64,000 bases of DNA from Flectonema sp. DT1601 (Eukaryota > Euglenozoa > Diplonemea > Diplonemida > Diplonemidae), in assembly GCA_964019425.1 (NCBI GenBank), contig OZ025859.1, positions 248,001-312,000 on the forward strand. Reading direction: 5' to 3'. A model generated the notes under the pieces. That model searched no databases, was not told the DNA's origin, and worked only from the letters and a program-made list of their open reading frames with translations. A program made the position numbers and the translations under genes. Position 1 is the first letter of the stretch. Every line of letters begins with the position of its first letter. This document shows, one piece after another, positions 11,063-21,734 of the stretch.

Positions 11063-11731
11063 TTTTGTAAGATTTCTATTTCAACTGAAAAAAAAAAGAA
11101 TACAAAAAAAAAAAAAAAAAAAAAAAAAATTGTGCTATATCAATACTAAGTGTGTTCTGTATTTCATGATTTGGTGCTGTTTATAGTGGGAGGGAGGGGG
11201 TCAAAATAAAAATAAATTTATATAAAAAAAAAAAAAATGAATAAATAAATAAAAATGATAATATCATTAAAAAAGAACTTCCAAAATCGGAAAGGGGAAT
11301 AAAATAAAAATAATAAATCTACTTACATACATCTCACTTGTTTCTATGCTGTCACAAACAAGGAATCATAATTTTCTTTCTTTTTTTCTTAAAATTAGTA
11401 AAATAACCCAAATCATGAGGCAAGTAAAAAAAATAATAATAATAAAAAAAATACAATTTTTAGTTTTTTTTGAAAATCTAGGGGAAACAATAATAATCAT
11501 GAAATTATTATTTTACTTTTTTTTTTTTTTTTTTTGTTTTTTTTTTTAACACAAAAATAATTCTTACAAGAAACAAAAAAAAAGAAAACAAAAAAAATTT
11601 AAAAACAAGACCGCAAAAAAAAAAAAAAAAGCTGGCGTTGGATTGATCAGAAAAAAAAACCTCCAAACCCCGCTTGACTACAAAAAAAAAAAAAGAAAGG
11701 GAAGATTTTTTTTCATTAATGTTAAAATAGA
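11063..11731. other. Intergenic A/T-rich DNA
   Basis: Apart from the acceptor-like site at its right-gene boundary, this stretch is low-complexity A and T runs with one G-rich patch near 11190. No gene or RNA is supported. Confidence 0.6.
11085..11103 (-). promoter_or_regulatory. 3' splice-acceptor-like site
   Basis: The coding strand reads GTATTC, ten T, then CAG, 22 nt before the ATG of the 224-aa gene. It is the cleanest acceptor-like site in the cluster and is consistent with spliced-leader trans-splicing. Confidence 0.5.
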
Positions 11732-14700
11732 TTACAACTCAGGTGTCAACGCCCTCCTGCTGAAAATATCCTGTCGAGATGACCTTCGAGAATCTAAAGC
11801 TGGTGTCGGCGATATAATCATCGATGAAGATTGGTGAAATCTCTTCCAAGACTGATCTGGAAGAGTCTCTCCCAATAGGTCTGTAGTAGTCTGCATTGAC
11901 GGTGATGACAACGGCAGATGGAGTTCAGAAGTTATCGATCTTGACCTCTGATGATTAGAACCAACTGATGGTAACTGTTGAATAGAATTATCAGCTGTAC
12001 TGCTACGACCTTTTTCAAAAGCTTCATAAAGTATATGTTGATGCGTCTTTCGAAGCATTGCACGGGCATCATGAGCAGGTGGCCTAACTAACGAAGCCAT
12101 CCAACCGACTACTCCTCCCTGAGTAGCGACATCTTCAGTAGACTCTGACACAGATGTGGTACTCGAAACAGACATCGCATGAGGAATACCCGGCTCTGGT
12201 TCTACGTCAATATGCTTAACAGGAGGACTAGCTACTTGTGTCCAGTGATCACCTCCACTAATATAACTGCTGTACCTCTCCCATTGATCTGCTTTAGATG
12301 TAGTCGAATTGGACAAGATTGATTCCTTTCTCGTCATCATCGGCCTGTTATTTGATAATGAAGCAACTTCTGGTAATGGTTTGGTGTTCGTTCGGCTGAC
12401 TGGATCTACTCGTTCAGTTCGCTCTGGTGATTTACTTCCAAACATTCCTTTCATGTATCCCCAAAAACCATCTTTTGGTTCATTTTTTATTTCAACAGGT
12501 AGACTTGTATAAATGGGAGTAAGTGAATCAGCTTGTTGTCTTTGAAGCTGTTGTTGATGTCTAGCAAAGTCGTTATCACGTTGGAGTCCTTTATTCACAT
12601 CAACATGTCCACCTGGTGATTTATCTTTCATTAGAAAAGTATCATCTCCGCATTCTGTTAGTTCGTCATAGGCTGACATTTTCGGACTTTTTATCACCGT
12701 ACTACACATCGATGCTTTTCTTGAGACTGGGATGCTTTCATTCAATCTGTTACTCGGAGTGTCTGGTAAGAATCTAGAAGTTCTCGTTGGAGGTATGAAT
12801 TGACGAGAACGCTTCGCTTGCAGATATCGAGACTCGTCAAAATTAGGAGTCGGACTTAATAACTTCCCTCTAACGACATCAGGGGAAGTCGAATTATTAA
12901 CAAAACGACTTCTTTGAGGAGAATTGTAGCTTTCAGAATGTGGACTCAGAACTACTTTTTCAGCGACAGCAGGAGTTGGTGGAGTTGAGAATCTTTTCAT
13001 GACAACTGGACTAAGAGGAGTTTCAACCATCCGGGATATCGATTCCAGTGAAGGAAGTGTTTCAGGTTCCTGACCACTTCTCTCAATAGAAGCAGCCAAC
13101 GACTTAGAAAGAGAATCATGCAAGTGATCTGCCGCAAAACAAACATCATTGAACGTCGCACCTGAAGGAGCTCCAATCTTGTCCATAAACTTTCCCTTAC
13201 CCGAACGAGCTTCTTTGATTCGTTCATTTGTTTCCTTTTTGAAATCTGGAAGCTCTACGTCAGTATTTCGTATTACAGGAAGACTATTTCTTCTTCCTTT
13301 TCCCGGTGAGGCGGAATCGAATTTTCTGAAATCCCAAGCTGGTGGAGTAGAGCTACGAACTGGTGATTCATTCCCGTCGACTTTAACAACCTTCCACCTG
13401 AATATCCATTTGTACAATGGATGAAGGTATTGTGATATTCTATTTAAAAAAGAAAATCTAACGATTCTCGTCAAAGGAACAACGGAATAGGATCCATTTG
13501 ATTTATCGTTCCAAGTGATTCCAAAATCATTATCAGAAAGGATCGCTGATACGAAACCAGAATAGGTTTGGCCATCAGTCCAGATGACTTGAACTGATTC
13601 GTTCATCGTTGGTTTGGATTTGTTATCCGGTACTGATTTAGGTATTTCATCCTCAACAGAACCCATCATTGTGTTGTCTCTGTACTTCATCTCATAAGGG
13701 TAAGTAGTCGTGGTAGTGCTATCCGCTTCTACAGCCTCAGGTTGGACACTCACTTCATTGTCATCTGTCTGTAAGAGTACTGATTGTTTCTCGACTCCCA
13801 GGTGAGTCATGCAGGTGCCGCATATCTTTGCTTCTTTTATGCCTCGTTGTTCCAGCCTTTTAGCTTCCCTTTCAGCCTTGATTTCTAATATTCTTTTGTT
13901 CACATTATTCAAAATCGATGGGAATAATCTCAATAAAAATAAAAAACAACTCAAAAAGAATCCCAAAACGAATACTAAAGAACTTCCAGTGATTCGAATC
14001 GTCTCCTTGCTAGCTGCTTTCAAGGTCTCAAACGTAAATAGCGTTCCATTTTTTAACTTAAGAGAAAACTGTTTACCCAACTCAATGAAATATCTAACCA
14101 GTAATTTCACAAAAATAACCAGTTCTCGTAGTTTCTGTTTTATGAATAAGATGGCCATTCTAGCGATGCGATGAATCGCAATTTTTGACCATTTTTGAGT
14201 ATTATTGAGAACAACAACTCCGGTCGTTAGTAAAAAGTGAACTAGTCTGATTGCGATAGCGAAGGATACAACATAACAACCAGCAAGTAAGACTTGTTCA
14301 GCTATTTCATAGTTCCGGGTGCTTATTAATTTGTAATCTTGCTGACGTTGTTGTTTTTGTTGTTCCCAAATGGTGACTTCCTCTTCAAGGCTTTTCTTTG
14401 AATTTTCCAACAACTGTTCTTTGTCAGCTATTTCTGTTAACAAATTCTGATGAACGTCAGCGTCTGAACAACTTTCTGTTATACGAAAGCTAGACAGCAG
14501 TGTAACAAGTGAAGATGCGTCACTAGGGGTTGACGTATCCACAGCGATTACGTGCATGTCACCAAAACTAAGACCGACGGAATTATGTCCACCAGTTAAA
14601 GCTACTACTACAGGAATAGAAATGGATAAGCTGTTTAGGTGCTGGAGAATCCGACGTCCACATGCAGCTGATTGCGGACCTGACTTGTGAGATGCGAACA

Positions 14701-15133
14701 GAATTGCATCAGCAGAATGAGATTTTGATGAATTTCCAATCTTAATAGAACCAGGTGTTATCTTTCCGCTGACGAGGTTATCGAGAGTGGTGATGGCTTC
14801 ACATGAGTTTGGCTCATCTTGATCATCTATTACTTCTTGACTAGACTCAGTTAAACAACCACACACATCCATACCCGGAGTGTCGTACCAGCATGTGTAG
14901 TGTTGTACTCCTTCCGCACAGTATCTGTTAACTTTTCTAGTCACAGCTCTCTTCGTTAATCTGTTGCCTGTCACTGCTGGTTGAGCAGCGACACCCAATT
15001 GTTGAATCGCGGCGTTGACCAGTCTACTTTTACCAGCACCTACCTCACCAATGACTAACACGTTGTATCCATAAGAGATGGTTATGAGCGATGAGAATAA
15101 AAACACGTATAAGAAAGGATCTCCAACAGTCAT
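11732..15133 (-). CDS. Membrane-anchored P-loop GTPase-like protein, 1133 aa
   Basis: The N-terminus is hydrophobic (residues 6-22). A Walker A/G1 motif GEVGAGKS follows at 29-36 and a G3 motif DTPG at 84-87. No clear NKxD is visible; TGGHNS near 180 may stand in its place. A Gln/Glu-rich coiled coil spans about 230-275. Two hydrophobic segments follow near 281-310 and 383-408, with an amphipathic stretch between, then a CxxC pair (CGTC, about 438-441). A Tudor-like segment lies near 502-560 (VIWTDGQTYSGFV, FGITWNDKSNGSYSVVP). The last 500 residues are Ser/Pro-rich with many SP and RxxS sites, so probably a disordered phosphorylated tail. It could be an organelle-surface GTPase of the AIG1/septin-like kind. 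I cannot name an orthologue. A P-loop directly after a membrane-like segment is odd. Confidence 0.85.
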   Translation of the reverse strand: MTVGDPFLYVFLFSSLITISYGYNVLVIGEVGAGKSRLVNAAIQQLGVAAQPAVTGNRLTKRAVTRKVNRYCAEGVQHYTCWYDTPGMDVCGCLTESSQEVIDDQDEPNSCEAITTLDNLVSGKITPGSIKIGNSSKSHSADAILFASHKSGPQSAACGRRILQHLNSLSISIPVVVALTGGHNSVGLSFGDMHVIAVDTSTPSDASSLVTLLSSFRITESCSDADVHQNLLTEIADKEQLLENSKKSLEEEVTIWEQQKQQRQQDYKLISTRNYEIAEQVLLAGCYVVSFAIAIRLVHFLLTTGVVVLNNTQKWSKIAIHRIARMAILFIKQKLRELVIFVKLLVRYFIELGKQFSLKLKNGTLFTFETLKAASKETIRITGSSLVFVLGFFLSCFLFLLRLFPSILNNVNKRILEIKAEREAKRLEQRGIKEAKICGTCMTHLGVEKQSVLLQTDDNEVSVQPEAVEADSTTTTTYPYEMKYRDNTMMGSVEDEIPKSVPDNKSKPTMNESVQVIWTDGQTYSGFVSAILSDNDFGITWNDKSNGSYSVVPLTRIVRFSFLNRISQYLHPLYKWIFRWKVVKVDGNESPVRSSTPPAWDFRKFDSASPGKGRRNSLPVIRNTDVELPDFKKETNERIKEARSGKGKFMDKIGAPSGATFNDVCFAADHLHDSLSKSLAASIERSGQEPETLPSLESISRMVETPLSPVVMKRFSTPPTPAVAEKVVLSPHSESYNSPQRSRFVNNSTSPDVVRGKLLSPTPNFDESRYLQAKRSRQFIPPTRTSRFLPDTPSNRLNESIPVSRKASMCSTVIKSPKMSAYDELTECGDDTFLMKDKSPGGHVDVNKGLQRDNDFARHQQQLQRQQADSLTPIYTSLPVEIKNEPKDGFWGYMKGMFGSKSPERTERVDPVSRTNTKPLPEVASLSNNRPMMTRKESILSNSTTSKADQWERYSSYISGGDHWTQVASPPVKHIDVEPEPGIPHAMSVSSTTSVSESTEDVATQGGVVGWMASLVRPPAHDARAMLRKTHQHILYEAFEKGRSSTADNSIQQLPSVGSNHQRSRSITSELHLPLSSPSMQTTTDLLGETLPDQSWKRFHQSSSMIISPTPALDSRRSSRQDIFSRRALTPEL

Positions 15134-16266
15134 TCGTAATCTTTCTGGGGGTTGTTGGGGGGAAATAAAAATAATAAAAACTTCGTATCCGAGGGGAAAC
15201 CAATTGAAGTTGAGAGTCGTTGATGATTAACTTTTTTTTTTTTTTTTTTTTTTAAATCTTTTTTTTTCCCTGTAAAAAATAAACAAAGGTTTATGTAATT
15301 GATTTCGTATAGATTGAGATTCTTTCCCTTTTTTTTTTTAAAAAAAAAAAATGAACTAAACAGGAGACTCAGACTACTCTCACTATCGCCCCCACCCTGC
15401 AGGTGACGTCAAACGCCCCGTCGGGAACACTGGTTTCTCATTCTTTATATCTTCGTGATTTATTTGCACTCCCGGTATTTTTTTTTTGTTCTTTGTTTTT
15501 TTTTTTTTTTTGCGCACGTATTCCACCCACCCAAAAAGTACCACTTTTCTTTTCCCACTTTTTTTTTTTTTTTTTTCCTGTTATCGGAACGTGCACGATG
15601 TCAACCAAGCTTCCTAGTGGGCGGCGTGAACCTGGAATCTGTGTCTGGTAGGGTCAATTGGGGCAATGTCAGACTTTGCCTTGTCCATTACTCTCAGGCT
15701 GTTTTGTTTTATTTTTATTTTTTTATTTTTATATTTTTTTGTTAGGTAAATAATAAAATGTCGTAAAAAGTAAAAAGAAAAATAATTTCATACAAAGTCA
15801 TGTTCGATACGGTGAACACAAGACCCGCGTAGATGTAGGATTTTCCAAACGCAGCGAATCTGAATCCTGGCAAGACACCAGCGTACAACATTTTAGTAAC
15901 AAAAAGTAGATAAAATCTGATGGACGGGGGGGAATTTGATACGATACGAAAAGATTTATCTGGGAAGAATACTGCAGGTCTTTGCACAAAAAATAAAAGT
16001 ACTGTCACCATGAAACAGGAGGCATTGAAGGGGGGTAATTTTGATACTGTATTTTCAAGCTCAAAAGGAACAACAAAACCCCCGACAATCTTAGGGAGAG
16101 AGTTGCATCGCAACTTATTAAGTTTCGAGAGATCAATTCATCTCATCAAATACTTCCTGTTTTAGAATAATGTGATGAATACTGATGTGGTAATCTAATT
16201 AACAATAAATACTTTCACTACTGTCAGCTTGTAAAAGTCTGACACCAAATTTCCCATTTTTTTTTG
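15134..16266. other. Long intergenic stretch with a doubtful membrane ORF
   Basis: This is the largest gap in the cluster. It holds poly-T and poly-A runs and a GC-richer patch near 15380-15430. A minus-strand frame from about 16014 down to 15742 would encode about 90 hydrophobic residues from an internal Met (MVTVLLFFVQRP). It lacks a convincing start or similarity, so I do not call it a gene. Confidence 0.4.
15145..15175 (-). promoter_or_regulatory. 3' splice-acceptor-like site
   Basis: The coding strand has a T/C-rich run ending CAACAACCCCCAG, only 11 nt before the ATG of the P-loop GTPase-like gene. The very short leader fits a trans-splice acceptor. Confidence 0.45.
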
Positions 16267-16956
16267 TCAGACTTCTCTCAGATACTTATTCCATAACACT
16301 GCGATTCTACTACGAACATGAGGATTAAGGCGACCTTCCTTCCCAACAGAAGTCGTTAATTTCGATGGAGGTGATGGAATCTGTGGTCGTACCTTACTCT
16401 TATTAACAGGAGGAGGACGAGGTGGTGGTATAGGAATACATTTCTGTTGAGGATATTTAATGACTTTTTGTAAATATTTTTTTCTAATCGAATCAATTGC
16501 CGTTGCTCTCTGCCACCTTCTCAGAGCTTCATATGGTTTTCTTCTACTAATTTTATTACAACCAGTTTTTCGAGGACCCTGTTCCTCATTCCATATTAGA
16601 TGCAGAGGTTTTAACTTCGGAGGATGCTGCTCTTCACCACAATTTTTAGTCGAATCAAAAACGTTCACGTGTTGTCTTTCAGCTTTGTGAACAATTCGTT
16701 TTTCCTTCATCGGAATTGGAGTTAAATCACAACTATAAATATTAATGTTACTGGCAGTTGCTTTATGAACTGCCACGCTGCGACATCTCTCTTTACAAGG
16801 TATTCCGTGGACTATATTACCGGCTGCTGACGATACGGGTATCGGTACGAATGTGATTCTGCCATCTGGTAATTCGTATGCATCAACAGAACCTTGTTGA
16901 GTATTATAAAAAATATTCTCTTTTGATATCACTTCACGAAATCCTTTTCCTGTCAT
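16267..16956 (-). CDS. Hypothetical basic protein, 229 aa, possible IQ-like motif
   Basis: I do not recognise it. The N-terminal third (YELPDGRITFVPIPVSS) could be a small beta domain. The middle has a basic helix, LRRWQRATAIDSIRKKYLQK near residue 145-165, resembling an IQ/calmodulin-binding helix. A proline stretch (PIPPPRPPPV) and a basic C-terminus follow. Cys and Lys/Arg are frequent and there is no membrane segment. It sits in the one-way cluster between the P-loop GTPase gene and the APC4-like gene. A cytoskeletal or flagellar role would fit the motifs, but this is a guess. Confidence 0.75.
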   Translation of the reverse strand: MTGKGFREVISKENIFYNTQQGSVDAYELPDGRITFVPIPVSSAAGNIVHGIPCKERCRSVAVHKATASNINIYSCDLTPIPMKEKRIVHKAERQHVNVFDSTKNCGEEQHPPKLKPLHLIWNEEQGPRKTGCNKISRRKPYEALRRWQRATAIDSIRKKYLQKVIKYPQQKCIPIPPPRPPPVNKSKVRPQIPSPPSKLTTSVGKEGRLNPHVRSRIAVLWNKYLREV

Positions 16957-17542
16957 GTGGTCGGATTCGGTGATGTGAAACTCATCGACAGACTTCCCTT
17001 CTTCTTCTTTTTAATTATTTATACTGATGAGGAGTTAAAATATGAGTTTATTATAAAAACACAATTGTTCTGCTGTTCCATAATACACTTGTGGAATACG
17101 TAGTTTCAGGAGCCTTAATCTCATACTACTTGTCCCTCTTAGGCCTTCATCAGTAAGTTCTAAGGGACTTCATTCCAGTTAATTAATTGGTCTATTTCAA
17201 AAGAACTGATTTCTAAATGTCTATCGGAGCTGGACGATGAGTTGTTAATTATACGTAAGGGTAGTGTTAGTATGACGGTAGATGACTTTATATTTTTAAT
17301 AATAATAAAAATCCAAACAATTTTGTTTCTGTAAGAAGGAGAAGTAATATAAAAAATTCATTTCTAAAATAGCAAATAAATAACAAAACATAAAAATCTA
17401 ATAAAGGAAGAGAGGGGGGGTAGAGATCCCCCTCTCAAAGAAGTATATAAAAAAAAAAACTAAAATCTATTTTTTTTTATAAAAAAAAATAACTGACAAC
17501 AGGTCTACTTGATTAGGTCTAAGCGTTTTGTTGTTTGTTTTT
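16957..17542. other. Intergenic region, nothing recognised
   Basis: A/T-rich spacer between the APC4-like gene and the next minus-strand gene, with a few short G or C runs near 17410-17440. I see no ORF or RNA gene. It should contain the 3' UTR of the APC4-like gene. Confidence 0.5.
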
Positions 17543-19474
17543 TTAATTTTCTTCTTCCTCCTCTTCTTCTTCTTCATCATTATCATCAAAGTCAATTATA
17601 CTCAACGACGTCCCTCCATTTTCAACAACTGCTGACACAGCAGCGAGATCTCTCCTGCTGCAACTTATTAGGATACGATCAGCTGGTGAAAACGGTAAAG
17701 GAAGCACAGGCACTGTAGACGGTACTGGTTGGGGAGTGTTTTCAGAAGAGAAATAAATGCAAAACTGACCTTCGGACATTATCGGAATATTTGAAAGGGA
17801 ACAAGTATTTTCATTATTTGGATGAACAACAGCGAGACTAACCGAAGTCTCATCTTTATCACTGAAGATGTCGATCGCTATCGGCGGATCAGACATTTGC
17901 AAAAATGCAGAACTTGTTGAAAAACGCTTTTCAAATTCAAAATCTGGACCGGCATCGTTCATGACCTCCACCACGACTCCACCTTCAACAGCAGTTGCAC
18001 AAATCAGTAAACCGTTACCAGTTAGCGTTAAGCTAACACATTTATTAGATGTATTTAAATTACTAACGGCACTACCTGTAATGTAGTATTCATTCGCCCA
18101 TTGTCCCGCACGTTGATTACAAACTGATTGTAAAAATCCTTTGAAATTTTTTATTCTAGCGGTGACATCAGAAACTGATGCTTCAGTTCGATTCCAGGCT
18201 CCGACAGGAATTTCAGCAAGTTGCATGATTCGGTTTCGGGAATACTCGATTGGTTGAGCTGCTGCTGTTGCTGCTGCTTGAGTAGGCTGTTGATCGATTA
18301 GATTACAATAATTGTACATCTCTGAATACCAGGCGATTATCTGAATGGAATCAGAAGAAACTTGAGTAGCAACAGCAATACTGCACTCTAAACTACATTT
18401 AATATCAACGAGTTGATTCGATATTTCTGATGAAACTTCAGGTAAGTCTGACAACAAAGTCGTAAGACCAGAAATTAGATCGACCCCTCTCAAAATTAAA
18501 CCTCCCATAATATTAGTCACTCTGCTCACATTTGTTACGATCCCCGTCTCGATTCTCTCTCTGACTTTTGGAAGAAATTTTAGTACAAAATCAGACAGTC
18601 CTCCCGTCGGTCCTTTATAAAATAAGTTCTCCCACAATGAACCTTCTCCTGACCAATCCTTCGGTGGGGTTGTAAGAATCTGTATTTGAGCTTCAGCAAG
18701 AGAGGCAGAATCTGAAATCAGTTTTAAATTAGTTTCAAGGCAGTTACAGATTTCAATAATCTGAGAAAATGTTGAAATCTTTTCAAAATGTGATGTGATA
18801 CCTCCTTTTTCATTTTTTGGTTTGTAGGAAATTGGAATGAATTCACCAGATTCCGTGTGTCCCAACAAAAGCAAACCATTGTGAAATACCGTCAAACCCA
18901 CTAGGGGAGTACTCTGAGAAATTTGCATAACAGCTGCCGGGGTATTCCCATACGGAGAAACATAGATAGTGTTCGTGTCCGTGAGTACATGTAGTTGGTG
19001 GCAATCACCTTTTGTTAATGCGAGTTGATTTTCTTTTAATAATTCAAGTCTGAAGTATGTTTCCGAAGATGGTGAGCCAGCTGGCTCCGTATCGTCGGTC
19101 GTCGGCAGGAGCATTCTGTCAAAGTTAGATTCGATGTACTTCGATGGCCTTGGAGTTATTTTTTTACTATTTCCAGTTGTTCCCAACCAAGTCATATTTT
19201 TGACTGATTCCGTCACATAGGTTTCAAAAACACCCCCCGTCTCTGTATTAACAATAAAACAACCCTTATCACTTCCTACTGCTAAAGCTCTTCCACTTGG
19301 ACTCCATGCCAAGCATTTAACTGTTCCCGGAACTGTTGCTGTGCAGATCTTATGTAGCTGCATCCTATATATTGTAACCTCACTTCCACATGCGACTGCC
19401 GCGACATCTATCGATGAGCAAACAGAAATAACTGAGGCACTGCCTTCACAATATCTGTTACGGAGTTCCTTCAT
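17543..19474 (-). CDS. APC4: Probable anaphase-promoting complex subunit 4 (APC4)
   Basis: 643 aa. The N-terminus carries WD40-like blades (VKCLAWSPSGRALAVGSDKG, then VFETYVTESVKNMTW), matching the APC4 WD40 domain. The middle (residues about 265-420) is helical: GPTGGLSDFVLKFLPKVRER, then a long coiled helix and IIAWYSEMYNYC. This resembles the APC4 long domain, where a conserved G-P-T motif precedes the helical bundle. The C-terminus has more beta-rich sequence and ends in a run of about ten acidic residues. APC4 is a scaffold between the TPR arm and the catalytic core of this ubiquitin ligase. Length is close to yeast Apc4 and shorter than human APC4. The leader before the ATG is very A-rich. 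Identification is by pattern only. Confidence 0.7.
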   Translation of the reverse strand: MKELRNRYCEGSASVISVCSSIDVAAVACGSEVTIYRMQLHKICTATVPGTVKCLAWSPSGRALAVGSDKGCFIVNTETGGVFETYVTESVKNMTWLGTTGNSKKITPRPSKYIESNFDRMLLPTTDDTEPAGSPSSETYFRLELLKENQLALTKGDCHQLHVLTDTNTIYVSPYGNTPAAVMQISQSTPLVGLTVFHNGLLLLGHTESGEFIPISYKPKNEKGGITSHFEKISTFSQIIEICNCLETNLKLISDSASLAEAQIQILTTPPKDWSGEGSLWENLFYKGPTGGLSDFVLKFLPKVRERIETGIVTNVSRVTNIMGGLILRGVDLISGLTTLLSDLPEVSSEISNQLVDIKCSLECSIAVATQVSSDSIQIIAWYSEMYNYCNLIDQQPTQAAATAAAQPIEYSRNRIMQLAEIPVGAWNRTEASVSDVTARIKNFKGFLQSVCNQRAGQWANEYYITGSAVSNLNTSNKCVSLTLTGNGLLICATAVEGGVVVEVMNDAGPDFEFEKRFSTSSAFLQMSDPPIAIDIFSDKDETSVSLAVVHPNNENTCSLSNIPIMSEGQFCIYFSSENTPQPVPSTVPVLPLPFSPADRILISCSRRDLAAVSAVVENGGTSLSIIDFDDNDEEEEEEEEEN

Positions 19475-19768
19475 TTTTATTGTTTTTTTTTTTTTTTTAA
19501 ATTTTTTTCTTCTTCTTTTTTTTTGAATGAATGAATTGTTTTTTTATAATTACTCTGTTGAACTTCACCTTAAATATAACGTTTTCCTCCCACCTGCTCA
19601 CCAGAGGAGAGAAGGGGCTCTGAACTAAACGAAACACAAAGGTAAGACTCCACAACGCAGCTAGACAAGGAATAGGAAAGTCTCTAATAATAAATATTAA
19701 ATAGAGGACTATTTATAGAAGTTAATTGGCTCAACGTTTTTTGGGTACGTCCCCCCTGTTCATTAATT

Positions 19769-20464
19769 TTATTTCGAAAATTCAACCTCCCTACAGACGT
19801 CTTCAAGCCTTTCGTATAATTCTCTTTCTCGTTCACACCATTTTGGATTACCTTTCGAAGTGGGTGATAAGTCATTTAATCTACCGCTGTCAGTCCATTC
19901 ATGTGTTCGACCACTCGGTCGATAGGGACCAGCATGAGCGATAGACTCGGGTGATGTGGTGTCAATCCATTCACCAAAAGTATTAAAATGACCAGATGAA
20001 ACATGTTGTCGACGGCTATTCGAGTATTGAGCTGTTCTTCCATGAACTGGTCCATTAGGGAGTAAGCTCTTGTGACCAACGTGAATGACACAATCATGTG
20101 ATTGTAATGACGTCTGTGTTGGTTGATCTGAAAATGTGTGTTGAGGAACCGACGCAGGTGACTTATACCCAATGTTGATTGACTCAATATCAACAGATGG
20201 AGGTTTTGAAGGAATCTTAACATGTTGAGGAGGGTAACCAACCTGCGGCTGGCGTATCTTTCCATTCTGAATAACTTCAGGTACCATGCTAAACGCAACA
20301 TTCTTTCCCATGGTCTTCGAACTTGTTGTTATTGGAATCTTCACGCCAGGTGGTGATATTGGAACTTTCGACGGCATTCTGATTGGCCTACCTGCCGATG
20401 GAGGTATTTTTACCGGACTTGTTGACACATTGTTTCCGAATGCTCCGTCGATTGTCGAATGCAT
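19769..20464 (-). CDS. Hypothetical Ser/Pro-rich protein, 231 aa
   Basis: I do not recognise this protein. It is low in structure, rich in Ser, Pro, Lys and Ile. A short motif recurs in the first 100 residues: VKIPPSAG, KVPISPPGVKIP, HVKIPSKPP. Such V-K-I-P repeats look like linear binding motifs. The C-terminus is a charged helix (ERERELYERLEDVCREVEF) that may form a coiled coil. The ATG at 20464 follows an A-rich leader of about 14 A. It lies 295 nt from the APC4-like gene and 281 nt from the COQ11-like gene, so it is packed tightly in the cluster. Confidence 0.75.
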   Translation of the reverse strand: MHSTIDGAFGNNVSTSPVKIPPSAGRPIRMPSKVPISPPGVKIPITTSSKTMGKNVAFSMVPEVIQNGKIRQPQVGYPPQHVKIPSKPPSVDIESINIGYKSPASVPQHTFSDQPTQTSLQSHDCVIHVGHKSLLPNGPVHGRTAQYSNSRRQHVSSGHFNTFGEWIDTTSPESIAHAGPYRPSGRTHEWTDSGRLNDLSPTSKGNPKWCERERELYERLEDVCREVEFSK

Positions 20465-20513
20465 ATTATTTTTTTTTTTTTTTAAAACTTTTTTTTTCGT
20501 TCACAAAAAGAAA

Positions 20514-20548
<35 letters not shown>

Positions 20549-20744
20549 CACACAGACACAACAACACCAAAAAACGAGTATTTAAAAAACAAGGAAACGT
20601 AAAAGTTAAAGAGTGTTAGAATAATGAAATGAAGAGAGTTCTAAGAAAATATTCCATCTCTCCAATCCTGACAATCAGATACCTCCAGTAGTGGTAGACT
20701 AGAGGATTTAATGTGTATTATGGTCTTTTTATGACACTGACTCC

Positions 20745-21551
20745 TTATGTTGATTTGGCAGCAAGTTCTCTGATTGCACGTCGTCTGAAGATCCCTCGTA
20801 AATCCTGATCTTCTATTATGCGAAGAATCGACTTTGAAAGGTCTTTCGCATGGACAGGACCATCACTTACAGGATTCAAAGAAAACAACATCGGCCAACA
20901 GCTTCTGGTTGCTTTATCTGTGACTACCAGAGAGGGTCGCATTACGATCGGGCGAGCAGCGTTTCCTCGTCTTTTGCAAATGTCAGGAACACCTATTCCG
21001 TAAAGCATAGCATCTTCTACTTCTCTTTTTCTTGATAAATATTCATTAAGAAAAGGGATTGCTTTTGAAAGCTTTCCCGTGATCGAACCCAGGATTCCTA
21101 AGTCTCCAGTTAGCCATCCGACTTCTGCCGTACTTATGAAGACGAATGGCAGTTCTGTTCTGTTTAGTAGTGCGACCGCGTGAAATGCGCTCATCGCAGT
21201 GTTTTTTATTATGTTTTCGTACGTACCTTTTTTTTTATCAGGCTTGCTCTGGCATCCACTCATGACGCTATTCAACGATCCCAACCATGAATTACAATCA
21301 AATAATACTCCAACACAATGAACAATAGCTGTTGGTTTTATGTCACGCATGAGTAACAACACGGCTCTTGCGTTTGTCGCATCGCATGTTTTCCAATCAA
21401 CTCCCTCAAGCTCATGAGCTTCTGATTCCGGACCTGGTGCTCCTCTTCTTGTAATAGATGTGACTTTCCAACCTTCCTGTAGAGCTACTCTACAAACATT
21501 AGATCCGACTAACCCAGTACCTCCAAGGACTAACAAATGTCGATCTGACAT
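20745..21551 (-). CDS. NAD(P)-binding SDR protein, COQ11-like
   Basis: 268 aa. The N-terminal Rossmann motif GGTGLVG lies at residues 10-16 after a beta strand (HLLVLGG). An acidic/variable strand follows (VTSITRRG), then a WKTCDAT segment and AIVHCVGVLF, as in atypical extended SDRs. The lid region PFVFISTAEVGW and YLSRKREVEDAML supplies the S/T and YxxxK-like positions (Y-L-S-R-K). The overall plan fits the YLR290c/COQ11 group, a mitochondrial SDR linked to coenzyme Q assembly. The related NDUFA9 is the main alternative. I took the ATG at 21551, not an upstream TTG, because the N-terminus then matches the family. The leader is A-rich. Confidence 0.78.
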   Translation of the reverse strand: MSDRHLLVLGGTGLVGSNVCRVALQEGWKVTSITRRGAPGPESEAHELEGVDWKTCDATNARAVLLLMRDIKPTAIVHCVGVLFDCNSWLGSLNSVMSGCQSKPDKKKGTYENIIKNTAMSAFHAVALLNRTELPFVFISTAEVGWLTGDLGILGSITGKLSKAIPFLNEYLSRKREVEDAMLYGIGVPDICKRRGNAARPIVMRPSLVVTDKATRSCWPMLFSLNPVSDGPVHAKDLSKSILRIIEDQDLRGIFRRRAIRELAAKST

Positions 21552-21734
21552 TATTATTATTTTTATGTTTTTTTTTTTTCTCTGAGTTTTATAAGTTAAT
21601 GTGGTCAAAAAAAAAAAATGTGGTCAAAAAAAAAAAAAAAAAATAGTATGTGTAAATTAAGATAAACTTTTTTTTTTTTTTTTTTTTCGATATTTAAGAA
21701 AAATGTACAGCAGAAGCTTGTACACATGTTTTTT

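Noticed and set aside
15742-16113. 123-codon hydrophobic frame as a membrane protein gene
   Set aside because: The frame opens with TTG, not ATG, the composition is that of T-rich DNA read as Phe and Leu, and no similarity is recognised.
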